Below, piece by piece: positions 24,678 through 34,660 of a stretch of 64,000 nt of DNA. The number at the start of each line of letters is the position of its first letter. Positions within the stretch are counted from its first letter, which is position 1. The position numbers were made by a program, and so were the translations under genes. Origin of the DNA: Flavihumibacter sp. ZG627 (GTDB taxonomy: Bacteria > Bacteroidota > Bacteroidia > Chitinophagales > Chitinophagaceae); assembly GCF_000814325.1 (NCBI RefSeq), contig NZ_JPHF01000004.1, forward strand, positions 372,001 through 436,000, given 5' to 3'. The notes under the pieces are model-generated. The model did no database searches and was not told the DNA's origin. It worked only from the letters and a program-made list of their open reading frames with translations.

Positions 24678-25772
24678 ATGTCACCCTGGAGACAACTACT
24701 AATCAGTTCAGTTATAGTAATTTTCTTATGCACAGCCTGTAAGGATAAACAGGAAAAAACCAGACCAATAATCGAAAGTATCACGGAATCGGTTTATGCT
24801 TCCGGCACCATTAAAAGCAGGAACCAGTATGAAGTTTATTCTACGGTTAGCGGTATAATAAAAGAAATAATGGTTGAGGAGGGGGATACCATTCGTAAAG
24901 GAACACCACTAATTATACTTTCCAATGATGCTGCAGAACTGAGTACCGAAAATGCAAAGCTGGCAGCTGAGTATTCTGCTGCTTCCAACAAGACTGACCG
25001 CCTGGAAGAGTTAAATGCGGGAATAGAAATTGCTGAGCGTAAATACAAAAACGATTCTACTTTATATGAACGTCAGAAAAACCTGTGGTCGGAAGGTATA
25101 GGAACTAAAAACGAATTGGATCAGAGAGAACTGGCTTCCCAAACCTCAAATAAAAATTATGAAATAGCTGTCAGGCGATACAATGAAGTAAAAAAAGAAA
25201 TAGAGTTTATTGCCAAACAATCAAGGAAGAATCTACAGATCAATGCTTCATTGCAGAAAGACTTCACTATCAGAAGTGAGGTGGATGGAATGGTATTTTC
25301 AATCCTCAGGGAAAAAGGAGAAATAGTATCGCCGCAGATGCCTGTTGCAGTTATTGGCAATGCAACTGATTTCCTTTTGGAACTTGAGGTGGATGAATAT
25401 GATATTGCAAGGATAAAACCTGGTCAAAAAACGCTGATCAGCCTTGATAGTTACAAGGGGAAGGTGTTTGAAGGTTATATAACAAAAATCAATCCCATTA
25501 TGAATGAGCGTTCAGGCACATTCACAGTAGAAGCGGTGTTTACTAAAATGCCAGCCCAACTTTATCCAAACCTCTCCACTGAAACCAATATCATCATACA
25601 AACCCGTGAAAAAACAATGACCATACCCCGAAATTACCTGTTGGAAAATGACCAGGTAATGCTTGAAGATAAGTCAATAAAAAAAGTAGTTACTGGCTTA
25701 AAAGATTACCGGAAAGCTGAGATTATCAGCGGACTAGATACAACCGATATCATATTATTACCATCCAAATGA
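24678..25772 (+). CDS. Membrane-fusion (MacA/HlyD-type) periplasmic adaptor lipoprotein of an ABC exporter
   Basis: Adaptor that links an inner-membrane exporter to the outer membrane. 364 residues. The signal peptide ends in a lipobox FLCTAC (C21), so it is a lipoprotein. The biotinyl-lipoyl half-motifs are VSGIIKEIMVEEGDTIRKGT and FTIRSEVDGMVFSILREKGE, enclosing a long coiled-coil hairpin (about 95-195, with NKTDRLEELNAGIEIAERKY). The beta-barrel part includes DEYDIARIKPGQKTLISLD. The stop overlaps the next gene's start by 4 bases (ATGA), indicating coupling with the permease and ATPase. The substrate is not evident. Confidence 0.88.
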   Translation: MSPWRQLLISSVIVIFLCTACKDKQEKTRPIIESITESVYASGTIKSRNQYEVYSTVSGIIKEIMVEEGDTIRKGTPLIILSNDAAELSTENAKLAAEYSAASNKTDRLEELNAGIEIAERKYKNDSTLYERQKNLWSEGIGTKNELDQRELASQTSNKNYEIAVRRYNEVKKEIEFIAKQSRKNLQINASLQKDFTIRSEVDGMVFSILREKGEIVSPQMPVAVIGNATDFLLELEVDEYDIARIKPGQKTLISLDSYKGKVFEGYITKINPIMNERSGTFTVEAVFTKMPAQLYPNLSTETNIIIQTREKTMTIPRNYLLENDQVMLEDKSIKKVVTGLKDYRKAEIISGLDTTDIILLPSK

Positions 25773-27028
25773 ATGCAAAGCTCATCATAGATATTGCACT
25801 ATCATTATTGATGGCCCGGTGGAAACAAACACTGGTGGCGGCCATCGGGGTCACTTTCAGTATAACGATGTTTATAACGCTCCTGGGTTTCATGAATGGC
25901 TTAAATGATATGCTGGATGCACTCATTCTTAACCGAACCGCACATGTAAGGCTCTTCACAGAAATTAAACCCAAGGCAGACCAACCCGTTTATGAACATC
26001 CGGAGTTTAAAGATAATCACAATATTCTTCATTCGATAAGGTCAGGTAATAGCAGGGAGTCTATCTATAATAGCGGTGCCATAATAAAAACATTGCAGCA
26101 GGATAACCGGGTAATTGGTATCGCTCCAAAACTAAAAGCACAGGTATTTTTCAATGAAGGCAATATCGATATTACCGGTGTTATAGATGGTATAGATGTG
26201 GAAGCAGAAGCAGCACTATTTTTTTTCAATGATTACGTGGTAAAGGGAAATGCTGCTGACATCAGGAATCTGGCCAATACTATAATACTGGGAAAAGGTT
26301 TAGCAGAAAAACTTCTTGTGGATATAGGAGATGTTGTTCAGATCACAACCGCACAGGGTGAAAGTTTCAGGCTAAAAGTTGCCGGATATTTCCAATCAGG
26401 TCTTCAGGATCTGGATAAGGTTCAGAGTTACGCTTCCATACAAACTGTTCAGAAGTTGCTGGGAAAGCCAGCCGACTATATAACAGATATTCAATTAAAG
26501 GTCAGGGATATCAATGATGCACCTGCCATGGCAAAAGAGTTCGCTACAACATTCAACATTGATTCTGAAGATATCCAGTCAGCGAATGCCCAGTTTGAAA
26601 CAGGATCTTCGGTAAGGTCGCTTATATCATACGCTGTTGGGATAACGCTGCTGATTGTGGCTGGTTTTGGGATATATAATATTCTCAACATGATGATCTA
26701 TGAAAAAATGGATTCAATAGCCATAATGAAAGCCACCGGATTTTCCGGTAAAGATGTGAACAGGATCTTTATGGTTATAGCATTAAGCATAGGATTTTTC
26801 GGAGGACTTACAGGCCTGGTTTTTGGATTTATAATCTCATCTATCATTGACCAGATACCATTCAATACGGCCGCACTGCCAACAATAAAAACATACCCAA
26901 TTAACTATGATGCGATTTACTATGTAATCGGGTTTAGTTTTTCTATGTTCACCACATTTCTTGCGGGCTATTTTCCTGCAAGAAAAGCAAGTAAAGTAGA
27001 TCCGGTGATAATTATCAGAGGAAAATAA
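25769..27028 (+). CDS. FtsX/MacB-type ABC transporter permease
   Basis: Inner-membrane permease, 419 residues. One N-terminal helix (about 18-42, TLVAAIGVTFSITMFITLLG) is followed by a large periplasmic domain (about 45-275) and three C-terminal helices (about 285-310, 330-355 and 385-405). The FtsX region includes VAGFGIYNILNMMIYEKMDS and IAIMKATGFSGKDVNRIFM. Topology matches MacB, LolC/E and FtsX. The ATPase is a separate gene, starting one base downstream, so it resembles a LolCDE-like split arrangement with a MacA-type adaptor. Confidence 0.88.
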   Translation: MNAKLIIDIALSLLMARWKQTLVAAIGVTFSITMFITLLGFMNGLNDMLDALILNRTAHVRLFTEIKPKADQPVYEHPEFKDNHNILHSIRSGNSRESIYNSGAIIKTLQQDNRVIGIAPKLKAQVFFNEGNIDITGVIDGIDVEAEAALFFFNDYVVKGNAADIRNLANTIILGKGLAEKLLVDIGDVVQITTAQGESFRLKVAGYFQSGLQDLDKVQSYASIQTVQKLLGKPADYITDIQLKVRDINDAPAMAKEFATTFNIDSEDIQSANAQFETGSSVRSLISYAVGITLLIVAGFGIYNILNMMIYEKMDSIAIMKATGFSGKDVNRIFMVIALSIGFFGGLTGLVFGFIISSIIDQIPFNTAALPTIKTYPINYDAIYYVIGFSFSMFTTFLAGYFPARKASKVDPVIIIRGK

Positions 27029-27029
27029 T

Positions 27030-27710
27030 ATGAGCAACATTATACTTGAAGCCCGTAATATCTCCAAAGTTTTTACTGACCCGGTTCAGATGAATGTGCT
27101 GAATGATATTTCCTTTTCCGTGGGTAAGGGCGAATTCGTGTCTGTTGTTGGTAAGTCGGGTTGCGGAAAATCTACGCTTCTCTATATTCTCTCTACAATG
27201 GATACCGATTACCAAGGTGAATTATGGATCGATGATCAAAAAGTAACAGGCCAGAGAGAACAACAACTTGCTGCAATTAGAAATGAAAAAATTGGATTCG
27301 TTTTTCAGTTTCACTATTTATTGAATGAGTTTACCGTACTTGAAAACATAACCCTTCCCGGACGAAAATTGGGCAAGTTATCTACACAGGTACTGGAAGA
27401 CAGGGCTATGAAACTGCTACGCACCCTGGGCATAGAGCATCTTTATAATAAAAAGGCAAACCGGATCTCAGGTGGGGAAAAACAAAGGGTTGCTATTGCC
27501 CGGGCGCTTATCAATGAGCCCCAGATCATTATGGGTGATGAGCCCACTGGTAATCTGGATAAAAAAAACAGTGAAATTGTCTTCGAAATTTTTCAACAAC
27601 TCTCCCAGGAATTCAACCAGAGTCTTCTGATCGTTACCCATGATCCGGAATTCGCCGCACGCACATCCCGGGTAATTGAAATGGAAGACGGAAAGATCCT
27701 CAGGCAGTAA
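27030..27710 (+). CDS. ABC transporter ATPase (MacB/LolD type)
   Basis: 226-residue ATP-binding subunit for the adjacent permease. Walker A is VVGKSGCGKSTLLYIL (39-54), the Q-loop is FVFQFHYLLNEFTVLENI, the ABC signature is RISGGEKQRVAIARALI, Walker B is IIMGDEPTGNLD, and the switch His is in LLIVTHDPEFAARTSRVIEM. The DEPTGNLDKKNSE segment is typical of the MacB/LolD subclass. Spacing of one base from the permease gene suggests a single operon. Confidence 0.93.
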   Translation: MSNIILEARNISKVFTDPVQMNVLNDISFSVGKGEFVSVVGKSGCGKSTLLYILSTMDTDYQGELWIDDQKVTGQREQQLAAIRNEKIGFVFQFHYLLNEFTVLENITLPGRKLGKLSTQVLEDRAMKLLRTLGIEHLYNKKANRISGGEKQRVAIARALINEPQIIMGDEPTGNLDKKNSEIVFEIFQQLSQEFNQSLLIVTHDPEFAARTSRVIEMEDGKILRQ

Positions 27711-27725
27711 ATCTGCATCTATTCA

Positions 27726-28610
27726 TTATTTTAACATATTTTCAATTTCTTCCAAATTATAATCAGGACATCCTCCTGCTCTTGAAGCAACTAATGATCC
27801 CAGTGCACAGGCATAACTAAGCGCCTGGTCAGCATGCCAACCATGAATGCTTTTTGTGAGAAATGCAGCAAGGAATGAATCGCCGCTTCCAACGGTATCT
27901 GCAACCTTTACTTTATATCCGCGATGTTCATAAAAAACGCCGTTTGTGTTTACTATCGCACCATTTGCACCTCTTGTAACAATAAGGGTGGGAATCCAGA
28001 ATTTTTCCTGCAGCAATAAAATGCGTTCCTGTATGCTGTCAATTGGTCCATACCATTCACTGATAAGGTTTAATTCATCTTCATTCATCTTTACAATATC
28101 TGCAACTGCCAATAATTCTTCCACTGTTTTAGCATTAAAATGGGGTGAACGAAGATTTATGTCGAGCACTTTATTAGTTGCCCTTTCAATTAATTTGAAG
28201 AGGGTATTATACGATTGCCTGTTTCTTGCAGCCAGGCTCCCAAACACAAAATGATCTGCATTTTTTATCAGACCTTCCATCGAATCAAACCATTGTATAT
28301 TATCCCATGCAACAGGTGCACAAATTTCATACGACATCTCTCCCCTTTCATTAGGGGTGGCATTAACAATACCTGTAGGCAGTGAATCATCTCTCTGGAT
28401 GAAATCAGTATTAAGGCCTTTTTCCTGGAAAATTTTTAAGAGTTCAGTACCTCTGTCATCTGAGCCCACACGTGAGATCATAGCGGGATTATTACCTAAC
28501 TTTTTCAGGTGATAGGCTACATTCATTGGAGCACCTCCAGGCTTACTTCCGGTTGGCAAAAGATCCCATAAAACTTCGCCATAGCATACCACGTTAAAAG
28601 CTGCAGACAT
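27726..28610 (-). CDS. PfkB-family fructokinase
   Basis: Phosphorylates fructose (or a related sugar) with ATP. 294 residues. The N-terminal signature is CYGEVLWDLLPTGSKPGGAP with the sugar-binding GGAPMNVAYHLKKLG. The catalytic and ATP-binding signature DTVGSGDSFLAAF sits near residue 240, with the catalytic Asp in GSGDS. YEICAPVAWDNIQW is characteristic of fructokinases related to Bacteroides. It follows the sugar porter gene by 23 bases on the same strand, so sugar uptake and phosphorylation are probably co-transcribed. Confidence 0.85.
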   Translation of the reverse strand: MSAAFNVVCYGEVLWDLLPTGSKPGGAPMNVAYHLKKLGNNPAMISRVGSDDRGTELLKIFQEKGLNTDFIQRDDSLPTGIVNATPNERGEMSYEICAPVAWDNIQWFDSMEGLIKNADHFVFGSLAARNRQSYNTLFKLIERATNKVLDINLRSPHFNAKTVEELLAVADIVKMNEDELNLISEWYGPIDSIQERILLLQEKFWIPTLIVTRGANGAIVNTNGVFYEHRGYKVKVADTVGSGDSFLAAFLTKSIHGWHADQALSYACALGSLVASRAGGCPDYNLEEIENMLK

Positions 28611-28633
28611 ATTTTTCAGTTTGAAAGATTTTA

Positions 28634-29959
28634 TTAATGCATAATGATAGTATGTTCCAGCTGTTCAAGTGACCTGCCTTTTGTTTCAGGCATTAGTTTC
28701 CATACGAATACAAGTTGCAGCACCATCATCAAAGCAAAGAACAGGAATGTAGTTCCTCCGCCCAGGTAAGAGGTCAGCATGGGGAATGAAAAAGCAATAA
28801 TGGCTGCCATCACCCAATGGGTAAGACTGCCAAGTGTTTGACCCTTCGCTCGCACCTGGTTAGGAAAGATTTCAGAAATAAAAACCCAGATTACCGCTCC
28901 CTGGGAAAAAGCAAAAAATGCGATGTAAACCAATAATAAAATGGTTACCATCAAGCCCCCGAAATCATTCATGAAAAAGGCACGTGAAACCAATCCAAGG
29001 GTGATGATCAAACCCACTGAACCAATTAACATCAGGGTTCGCCTCCCGAACCGATCTATGAAATTCATGGCAAGCAATGTAAAGACGAAATTGACTAACC
29101 CAATTCCTACACTTGAAAGAAGAGAGGATTCTTTTTCTAATCCTGTCATCTCAAAAATCCGTGGCGCATAATATATGATTGCGTTTATACCAGACACCTG
29201 GTTAAAGATCGCAAAACTGACGGCCAGAAAAACGGGGAACCTGTGTTTAGGCGAAAACAGTTCGGCTCCCTGAACAGTCCGATCCTGCATCATATCCGCT
29301 TTTATTTCTTCAACCTCTGCTTCATACCCAGAAGGGTTTATGATCTTAAGCACTTTCGTAGCTTCATCTATTTTACCCTTCTTAACGATAAGCCATCGAG
29401 GACTTTCGGGCACCAGTCTTAACAACACCAGGAATAACAATGAAGGTATCACCTGAACCCCAAGCATCCATCTCCAGGATGAATCACCACCCTGGCCAAT
29501 CATATAATTAGACAGGTAAGACACCAGAATTCCAAATACGATATTGAACTGGAATAAAGCAACGAGTTTGCCGCGTGATTTAGGAGGTGAAATTTCTGAA
29601 ATATAAATGGGTGCTGTTACGGAGGAGGCACCAACCCCTATGCCACCAAGGAACCGGAAGATCATAAATATATACCAATTGGTAGCAAGCGCTGTACCAA
29701 GCGCTGAAAATAAATACAGAATTGCTATTAGTATGAGTGTATTCTTACGCCCCAGTTTTTCTGAGGGGAAGCTACTGATCAAAGCACCCAGAATGGTTCC
29801 TATCAGGGCAATGGATATAGTGAGACCATGTTGCGTATCGCTAAGCTGCCAGTATTGCTGGATTGATTGTTCAGCACCGGATATAACTGCAGTATCAAAA
29901 CCAAACAGGAATCCGCCGAGTGCAACGATAATACTCCAGAGGAAAACTTTATTTCTCAT
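28634..29959 (-). CDS. Sugar porter, major facilitator superfamily
   Basis: Proton-coupled sugar importer with 12 predicted helices. From ATG 29959 it gives 441 residues starting MRNKVFLWSIIVALGGFLFG. The longer open frame reaching 30160 adds 67 residues without a membrane character and overlaps trmD. Sugar-porter motifs are present: GFDTAVISGAEQ, RFLGGIGVGASSV, the intracellular RLVPESPRWLIVKKGK, and the C-terminal signature PETKGRSLEQLE. The next gene is a fructokinase, which suggests fructose or a related hexose, but specificity cannot be read. Confidence 0.9.
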   Translation of the reverse strand: MRNKVFLWSIIVALGGFLFGFDTAVISGAEQSIQQYWQLSDTQHGLTISIALIGTILGALISSFPSEKLGRKNTLILIAILYLFSALGTALATNWYIFMIFRFLGGIGVGASSVTAPIYISEISPPKSRGKLVALFQFNIVFGILVSYLSNYMIGQGGDSSWRWMLGVQVIPSLLFLVLLRLVPESPRWLIVKKGKIDEATKVLKIINPSGYEAEVEEIKADMMQDRTVQGAELFSPKHRFPVFLAVSFAIFNQVSGINAIIYYAPRIFEMTGLEKESSLLSSVGIGLVNFVFTLLAMNFIDRFGRRTLMLIGSVGLIITLGLVSRAFFMNDFGGLMVTILLLVYIAFFAFSQGAVIWVFISEIFPNQVRAKGQTLGSLTHWVMAAIIAFSFPMLTSYLGGGTTFLFFALMMVLQLVFVWKLMPETKGRSLEQLEHTIIMH

Positions 29960-30037
29960 ATAGCAATTAGTTGATGAAAGTGATAATGCATTTAAATTAA
30001 GTATAATATCCTGAAACCACCATGAAAGATCAGCCCC

Positions 30038-30045
30038 TATCTTTG
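30038..30045 (+). promoter_or_regulatory. Candidate -7 element directly ahead of trmD
   Basis: TATCTTTG fits the Bacteroidota -7 consensus TAnnTTTG exactly and ends 4 bases before the ATG at 30050, so a start point near the first codon would give a leaderless message. No TTTG is seen about 19-20 bases upstream, so this is only a candidate. Confidence 0.3.
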
Positions 30046-30049
30046 CAAT

Positions 30050-30727
30050 ATGCGTATAGATATCATTTCCGTTGTTCCTGAACTTCTGGAAAGTCCATTG
30101 GGTCATTCCATCATGAAACGTGCACAGAACAAAGGTTTGCTTGAAGTACAGGTCCATCATTTGCGCAAATGGGCTGTTAATGAGTATGGACAGGTTGACG
30201 ATTACCAGTATGGCGGTGGTGCGGGTATGGTAATGATGTGCGAACCTTTGGCAAAAGCTATTGATGAGCTTTCTCTTGATAGAAAATACGATGCTGTTAT
30301 CTATATGACACCCGATGGTGAAAGATTTGAACAGCGAACTGCCAACAGACTCTCTCTACTTGAAAACCTCGTAATCATTTGTGGCCATTATAAAGGTATT
30401 GACCAGCGGATCCGCGATGAATATGTTACAATGGAAATTTCTATTGGGGACTATGTTCTGAGCGGCGGTGAACTTGCAGCAGCCGTAGTGACCGATGCAG
30501 TTGCACGCTTATTGCCAGGAGTACTCAATGATGAAACTTCTGCACTGACCGATTCATTTCAGGATGATTTACTTGCCCCTCCCGTTTATACGAGGCCGGC
30601 CGATTTCCGGGGGCGGAAAGTGCCTGAAATATTGCTTAGTGGCGACCTTCGTAAAGTGGAAGAATGGCGTTTCGAGCAGGCTCTCCAACGAACACGTGAA
30701 AGAAGACCTGATATACTGGGGGAATAG
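30050..30727 (+). CDS. trmD: tRNA (guanine37-N1)-methyltransferase TrmD
   Basis: Methylates G37 next to the anticodon and prevents frameshifting. 225 residues. Knot-fold SPOUT motifs are [18 protein letters not shown], the [12 protein letters not shown] loop, [17 protein letters not shown] with [20 protein letters not shown] (SAM-binding trefoil knot), and C-terminal [12 protein letters not shown]. TrmD usually sits beside rimM and rpsP, but here it is isolated between a sugar porter and a pseudogene. Start ATG 30050. Confidence 0.96.
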   Translation: MRIDIISVVPELLESPLGHSIMKRAQNKGLLEVQVHHLRKWAVNEYGQVDDYQYGGGAGMVMMCEPLAKAIDELSLDRKYDAVIYMTPDGERFEQRTANRLSLLENLVIICGHYKGIDQRIRDEYVTMEISIGDYVLSGGELAAAVVTDAVARLLPGVLNDETSALTDSFQDDLLAPPVYTRPADFRGRKVPEILLSGDLRKVEEWRFEQALQRTRERRPDILGE

Positions 30728-30791
30728 TTTCTCTTACCTTTCATGGATGGTGCTAATTTCTGACTTCCATTCACTAACCTTATGCAGATCC

Positions 30792-31025
30792 TTATAAAAT
30801 GCATTGGCATAAAGAGCGTAGTGCTGCCAGTACAGTGTCAGCAATTTGTTTTTTCATACTTGCAAGTGTATCCTCAACTGCCTAACTGCTGAATCTTTTT
30901 TCGGCCAGCGGCGACCTCCTTGATTCAAATCCTGCTGAATACATAGCAAAGCCTGTAGCCTGGGTAGGCATGAAACCCGATGCAAATACTCCTGTCTTTT
31001 TTATAAAACTCCTACCGTATGGCAT
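30792..31025 (-). pseudogene. N-terminal remnant of a Tat-type secreted enzyme, possibly GH125-like
   Basis: On the minus strand ATG 31025 opens MPYGRSFIKKTGVFASGFM, reminiscent of a twin-arginine leader. It continues FESRRSPLAEKRFSS and meets an in-frame TAG at 30882. The same frame then reads AVEDTLASMKKQIADTVLAA and stops at 30792. The pattern RSPxAEKRFSS(K)AVE, then KxxIAD, resembles the start of glycoside hydrolase family 125 exo-mannosidases, where the stop would replace a Lys codon. Nothing downstream supplies the rest of such an enzyme. This 343-base gap contains no other gene, and the family link is tentative. Confidence 0.35.
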
Positions 31026-31070
31026 GGCTATTGATTGTGTACAATTTTACGGTAATTTTATTTTAAATAG

Positions 31071-32456
31071 ATGCAGGAAATGTCGTTACGCCAGTTTATC
31101 GCTTCCCGGATTCTCTTAAGGTCGTTTGATATAATTAAGGATAATGCGGTTTTAAAGTGGAAGGAGTTCGCTTCAATTTTTGGACTGGAAGATGACCTCT
31201 ATTATAATCCCCGCCATCGAAAGATCACAAGGCCTGTTACAGCAATATTGATTGGCGCTGGCCATCGCGGATCGAACTATGCCTCATATTCAAAAAAATT
31301 TCCAGAAGAACTTAAGATAGTTGGTGTTGCGGATATAAATCCTGAAAAAAGAAAGAAAACCGCAAAGGCATATAATATTCCGGAACACATGATATTTAAT
31401 GACTGGAGCACGGTATTTAAAATTGAAAAACTTGCTGATGCAGTCATAATCGCTACTCCAGACAACCTCCATACCGCACCATGCCTGGCGGCACTGGATG
31501 CCGGCTATGATATACTTCTTGAAAAACCGATTGCACCTTCTGAAGAAGAATGCAGGGAGATTTTGCATAAAGCCCAGGAAACAAATCGCATTGTAGGTGT
31601 TTGTCATGTTTTACGTTATTCACCATATTTCAGGGAACTCAAAACAATTCTGGATGCGGGACTTATAGGTGACATTATCAGTATACATCATATGGAGCCG
31701 ATAGAACATGTTCATATGAGCCATTCTTATGTTAGAGGAAAGTGGCGAAACAGTAAAAAAGCAACGCCTATAATTCTTGCCAAATCATGTCATGATACTG
31801 ATATCATTCGTTGGCTGGTAGGAAGCGAAGCACATGATGTGCATTGTTTCGGGAACTTAAGATGGTTCAAAACGGCCAATGCTCCGGAAGGGAGTACGGA
31901 AAGATGCACGGATGGATGCAAGGTTGAAAATAGTTGCGCATATTCTGCATTACAGATCTATTATAGAGACAGGAAACGACTCTATGTCTTTGATTTGCCG
32001 GAAGACAGGAGTGACTGGGATAATTCAATCCTTGAACAATTAAAGACTACCGATTATGGACGATGTGTGTTTAAAATGGATAATGATCAGCCTGATCACC
32101 TGACAGTAAATATTCTATTTGAGAATGGCGTAACTGCCGCATTTTCTATGGAAGCCCATGTTTCTTATGAAGGAAGGAGAACCCGTATAATGGGATCAAA
32201 AGGTGATATTATTGGTGATATGGAAACTTTTGTAATGACGGATTTTAAAACAAAAAAACAGGTAACCTGGTCTTTAAAGACAGATGCGCATGGAGGTGGG
32301 GATCATTTGTTGGTAAAGGATTGGGTCCAGGCAATTTCTCAGCAGGACAAGACTTTATTAAGCTCCTCCATTGAAGCCTCCGTGGAAAGTCATCTTATGG
32401 CTTTTGCTGCTGAAAGAAGTCGCCTGAACCGTACCATTGAAGATATTCGTATATAA
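31071..32456 (+). CDS. Gfo/Idh/MocA family oxidoreductase
   Basis: NAD(P)-dependent dehydrogenase acting on a sugar or polyol, 461 residues. The Rossmann part has AILIGAGHRGSNYASYSKKF with the dinucleotide-binding GAGHRG, DAVIIATPDNLHTAPCLAAL and the catalytic-Lys motif LLEKPIAPSEEECREIL. The C-terminal substrate domain contains VCHVLRYSPYFRELK and AKSCHDTDIIRWLVGSEA, where HD is a substrate-site motif of the family. A cysteine-containing insertion CTDGCKVENSCAYSALQIYY (residues near 280-300) is unusual to me. There is no signal peptide. The first 55 residues are an extra helical extension. ATG at codon 4 is also possible. It lies alone on the plus strand. Confidence 0.85.
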   Translation: MQEMSLRQFIASRILLRSFDIIKDNAVLKWKEFASIFGLEDDLYYNPRHRKITRPVTAILIGAGHRGSNYASYSKKFPEELKIVGVADINPEKRKKTAKAYNIPEHMIFNDWSTVFKIEKLADAVIIATPDNLHTAPCLAALDAGYDILLEKPIAPSEEECREILHKAQETNRIVGVCHVLRYSPYFRELKTILDAGLIGDIISIHHMEPIEHVHMSHSYVRGKWRNSKKATPIILAKSCHDTDIIRWLVGSEAHDVHCFGNLRWFKTANAPEGSTERCTDGCKVENSCAYSALQIYYRDRKRLYVFDLPEDRSDWDNSILEQLKTTDYGRCVFKMDNDQPDHLTVNILFENGVTAAFSMEAHVSYEGRRTRIMGSKGDIIGDMETFVMTDFKTKKQVTWSLKTDAHGGGDHLLVKDWVQAISQQDKTLLSSSIEASVESHLMAFAAERSRLNRTIEDIRI

Positions 32457-32460
32457 AATA

Positions 32461-34590
32461 TTAAGCGGGAACCTTTCTTCCTTTTTCCCTTTCCCACAAA
32501 CGATGTTTTGCTATTGCATTTATGAATGCTTTTGCATTGCCGTTTGTAATCACTGCCTCATCTTGTACCACTGCTGTTACATCCAGGAAAGCGGTTGCAT
32601 CCTCAGCTGTGGCTATCGCTTTGCAATGACGGTAAGCTTCATTTACAAAATGAACTGCATCAGCCTCGGCAGCTAATTTTTCCACTGACCCTTTGCCACC
32701 AGGAATATATATAGCGTCAAATACAACGGAGGTTGCAGTTAGAAAACTCATGTCAACTGCAATATCTCCTTTAGTGGACTTTACTGAGCCCAGCCGGGGA
32801 GCAATTAATTTAACCCGTGCACCACCTGCTTCAAGGCTACTTCGCATAATATCTATTGCTGACGCATCAACCCCATCTGCAATAAGAAAAGCTATCTGAC
32901 GCGATTTAATCGTATTCTTAATAGTATTCGCCATACTTAAAGCTTCCGAGCGCTCAATACTGCTTTTAACTTTTGTTGGCTGGAATTTCTTTGGATCACC
33001 GTCAGCTGGAATGCTATGGTTCAAGGGCATTTCAGGTACTTTTGGAACAGGTATTCCAAGTCCTTCGGCAACTTTAGCTGCCAGAGTGCGGTCAACCTGG
33101 GTAAGTAATCCCAACATTCTTTCCCTGATGGCCGGACGCTCAACTTTCCCTAATTCAAAACGAAGCGCATCAATGATATGATTTTTCTCAGGCTCACTTT
33201 GACTATTGAAGAATAGCGTTGCCTGGCTGAAATGATCAAAGAAACTTCTGCTCCTTGCACGCACTTTTCGTGCATCAATTCTTTCGTTATAAGATACAAA
33301 TCCACCTTCCGCAGCCTTTGCCTGAAATGGACAACCGTTACCAATACTGTTAGGATGGTAACTCACTTCACCTTTATTTATCATTTGCCGCATATGCCCA
33401 TCACGCTGATTGTTGTGTAGGGGGGCAACGGGCCTGTTGATAGGTATTTCGTGAAAATTAGGACTACCAAGGCGGGAAAGTTGTGTGTCCGTATAAGAGA
33501 ATAATCTACCCTGTAGCAAAGGATCGTTTGTGAAATCAATTCCTGGTACAAGGTGCCCAGGATGAAATGCTACCTGTTCTGTTTCTGCAAAGAAATTATC
33601 CGGATTTCTGTTCAGTGTCATTTTGCCTATGATCTTGACTGGCACCAATTCTTCAGGAATAAGTTTAGTTGGATCAAGAAGGTCAAATTCAAATTTATGT
33701 TCATCTTTTTCGGGTATGATCTGAACTCCGAGTTCCCATTCCGGAAATGCACCTGCCTCAATAGCTTCCCAAAGATCCCGGCGATGGAAATCGGGATCCT
33801 TACCAGATATTTTCTGGGCTTCATCCCATGCAACACTATGAATACCCAGTAATGGTTTCCAATGAAACTTAACAAAGAAGGCCTGGTTTGATGCATTAAC
33901 AAAACGGAAGGTGTGTACACCAAAGCCTTCCATCATACGAAGACTTCTCGGTATAGCCCTGTCACTCATTGCCCACATGATCATGTGCATACTCTCGGGC
34001 ATCAATGAAATAAAGTCCCAGAACGTGTCATGAGCAGAAGCTGCCTGTGGCATTTCATGATGGGGCTCAGGTTTTACAGCATGCACAAGATCAGGGAATT
34101 TCATTGCATCCTGTATAAAGAAAACTGGCATATTATTTCCTACCAGATCGTAGTTACCTTCCTCCGTATAGAATTTTACTGCAAACCCCCGCACATCACG
34201 GGCAAGATCAGTTGATCCCCTTGAGCCCGCTACTGTACTGAAACGAACAAATACTGGTGTTACAGTGCCTTTTTTCTGTAAGAATCCGGCTCGGGTAAAC
34301 TGGCTCATGGATTCATACAACTCAAAAATTCCATGAGCTGCAGATCCCCGGGCATGAACAATTCTTTCAGGTATACGCTCATGATCGAAATGGGTAATTT
34401 TTTCCCTGAGAATAAAGTCTTCCAAAAGCGTTGCCCCACGCTCTCCGGCTTTTAAAGAATTCTGGTTATCGTTAATTTTCAATCCCTGGTTGGTACTCAG
34501 GAATTCATCAAGTCCTGATTCCTTGTGCTCTTCAAGTTGCTGAAGCTTGACATTGACGGGCGTCTTGCCAACTGATTTTTTCTTTGCCAT
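32461..34590 (-). CDS. katE: Large-subunit catalase (KatE/HPII clade) with C-terminal DJ-1/PfpI-like domain
   Basis: Decomposes hydrogen peroxide. From ATG 34590 it gives 709 residues, beginning [20 protein letters not shown]. The longer frame to 34632 adds 14 residues. Catalytic His H86 is in [13 protein letters not shown] and Asn in [11 protein letters not shown]. The heme proximal Tyr is in [22 protein letters not shown] and [15 protein letters not shown] are conserved. The long C-terminal domain (about 540-709, [20 protein letters not shown], and [16 protein letters not shown]) is the class I glutamine-amidotransferase-like domain that distinguishes clade 2 large catalases. Located upstream of a secreted DsrE-like gene, with 28 bases between frames. 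Confidence 0.95.
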   Translation of the reverse strand: MAKKKSVGKTPVNVKLQQLEEHKESGLDEFLSTNQGLKINDNQNSLKAGERGATLLEDFILREKITHFDHERIPERIVHARGSAAHGIFELYESMSQFTRAGFLQKKGTVTPVFVRFSTVAGSRGSTDLARDVRGFAVKFYTEEGNYDLVGNNMPVFFIQDAMKFPDLVHAVKPEPHHEMPQAASAHDTFWDFISLMPESMHMIMWAMSDRAIPRSLRMMEGFGVHTFRFVNASNQAFFVKFHWKPLLGIHSVAWDEAQKISGKDPDFHRRDLWEAIEAGAFPEWELGVQIIPEKDEHKFEFDLLDPTKLIPEELVPVKIIGKMTLNRNPDNFFAETEQVAFHPGHLVPGIDFTNDPLLQGRLFSYTDTQLSRLGSPNFHEIPINRPVAPLHNNQRDGHMRQMINKGEVSYHPNSIGNGCPFQAKAAEGGFVSYNERIDARKVRARSRSFFDHFSQATLFFNSQSEPEKNHIIDALRFELGKVERPAIRERMLGLLTQVDRTLAAKVAEGLGIPVPKVPEMPLNHSIPADGDPKKFQPTKVKSSIERSEALSMANTIKNTIKSRQIAFLIADGVDASAIDIMRSSLEAGGARVKLIAPRLGSVKSTKGDIAVDMSFLTATSVVFDAIYIPGGKGSVEKLAAEADAVHFVNEAYRHCKAIATAEDATAFLDVTAVVQDEAVITNGNAKAFINAIAKHRLWEREKGRKVPA

Positions 34591-34660
34591 GGCTGTTTGA
34601 TTGAATCGTTTAAATGGTGGGATACAGATCAATCAAAAAAAGCATGCCATTCAATAGATA

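Noticed and set aside
29960-30160. 67-residue N-terminal extension of the sugar porter
   Set aside because: It overlaps trmD, has no helix character and MRNKVFLWS at 29959 is a normal start for the family.
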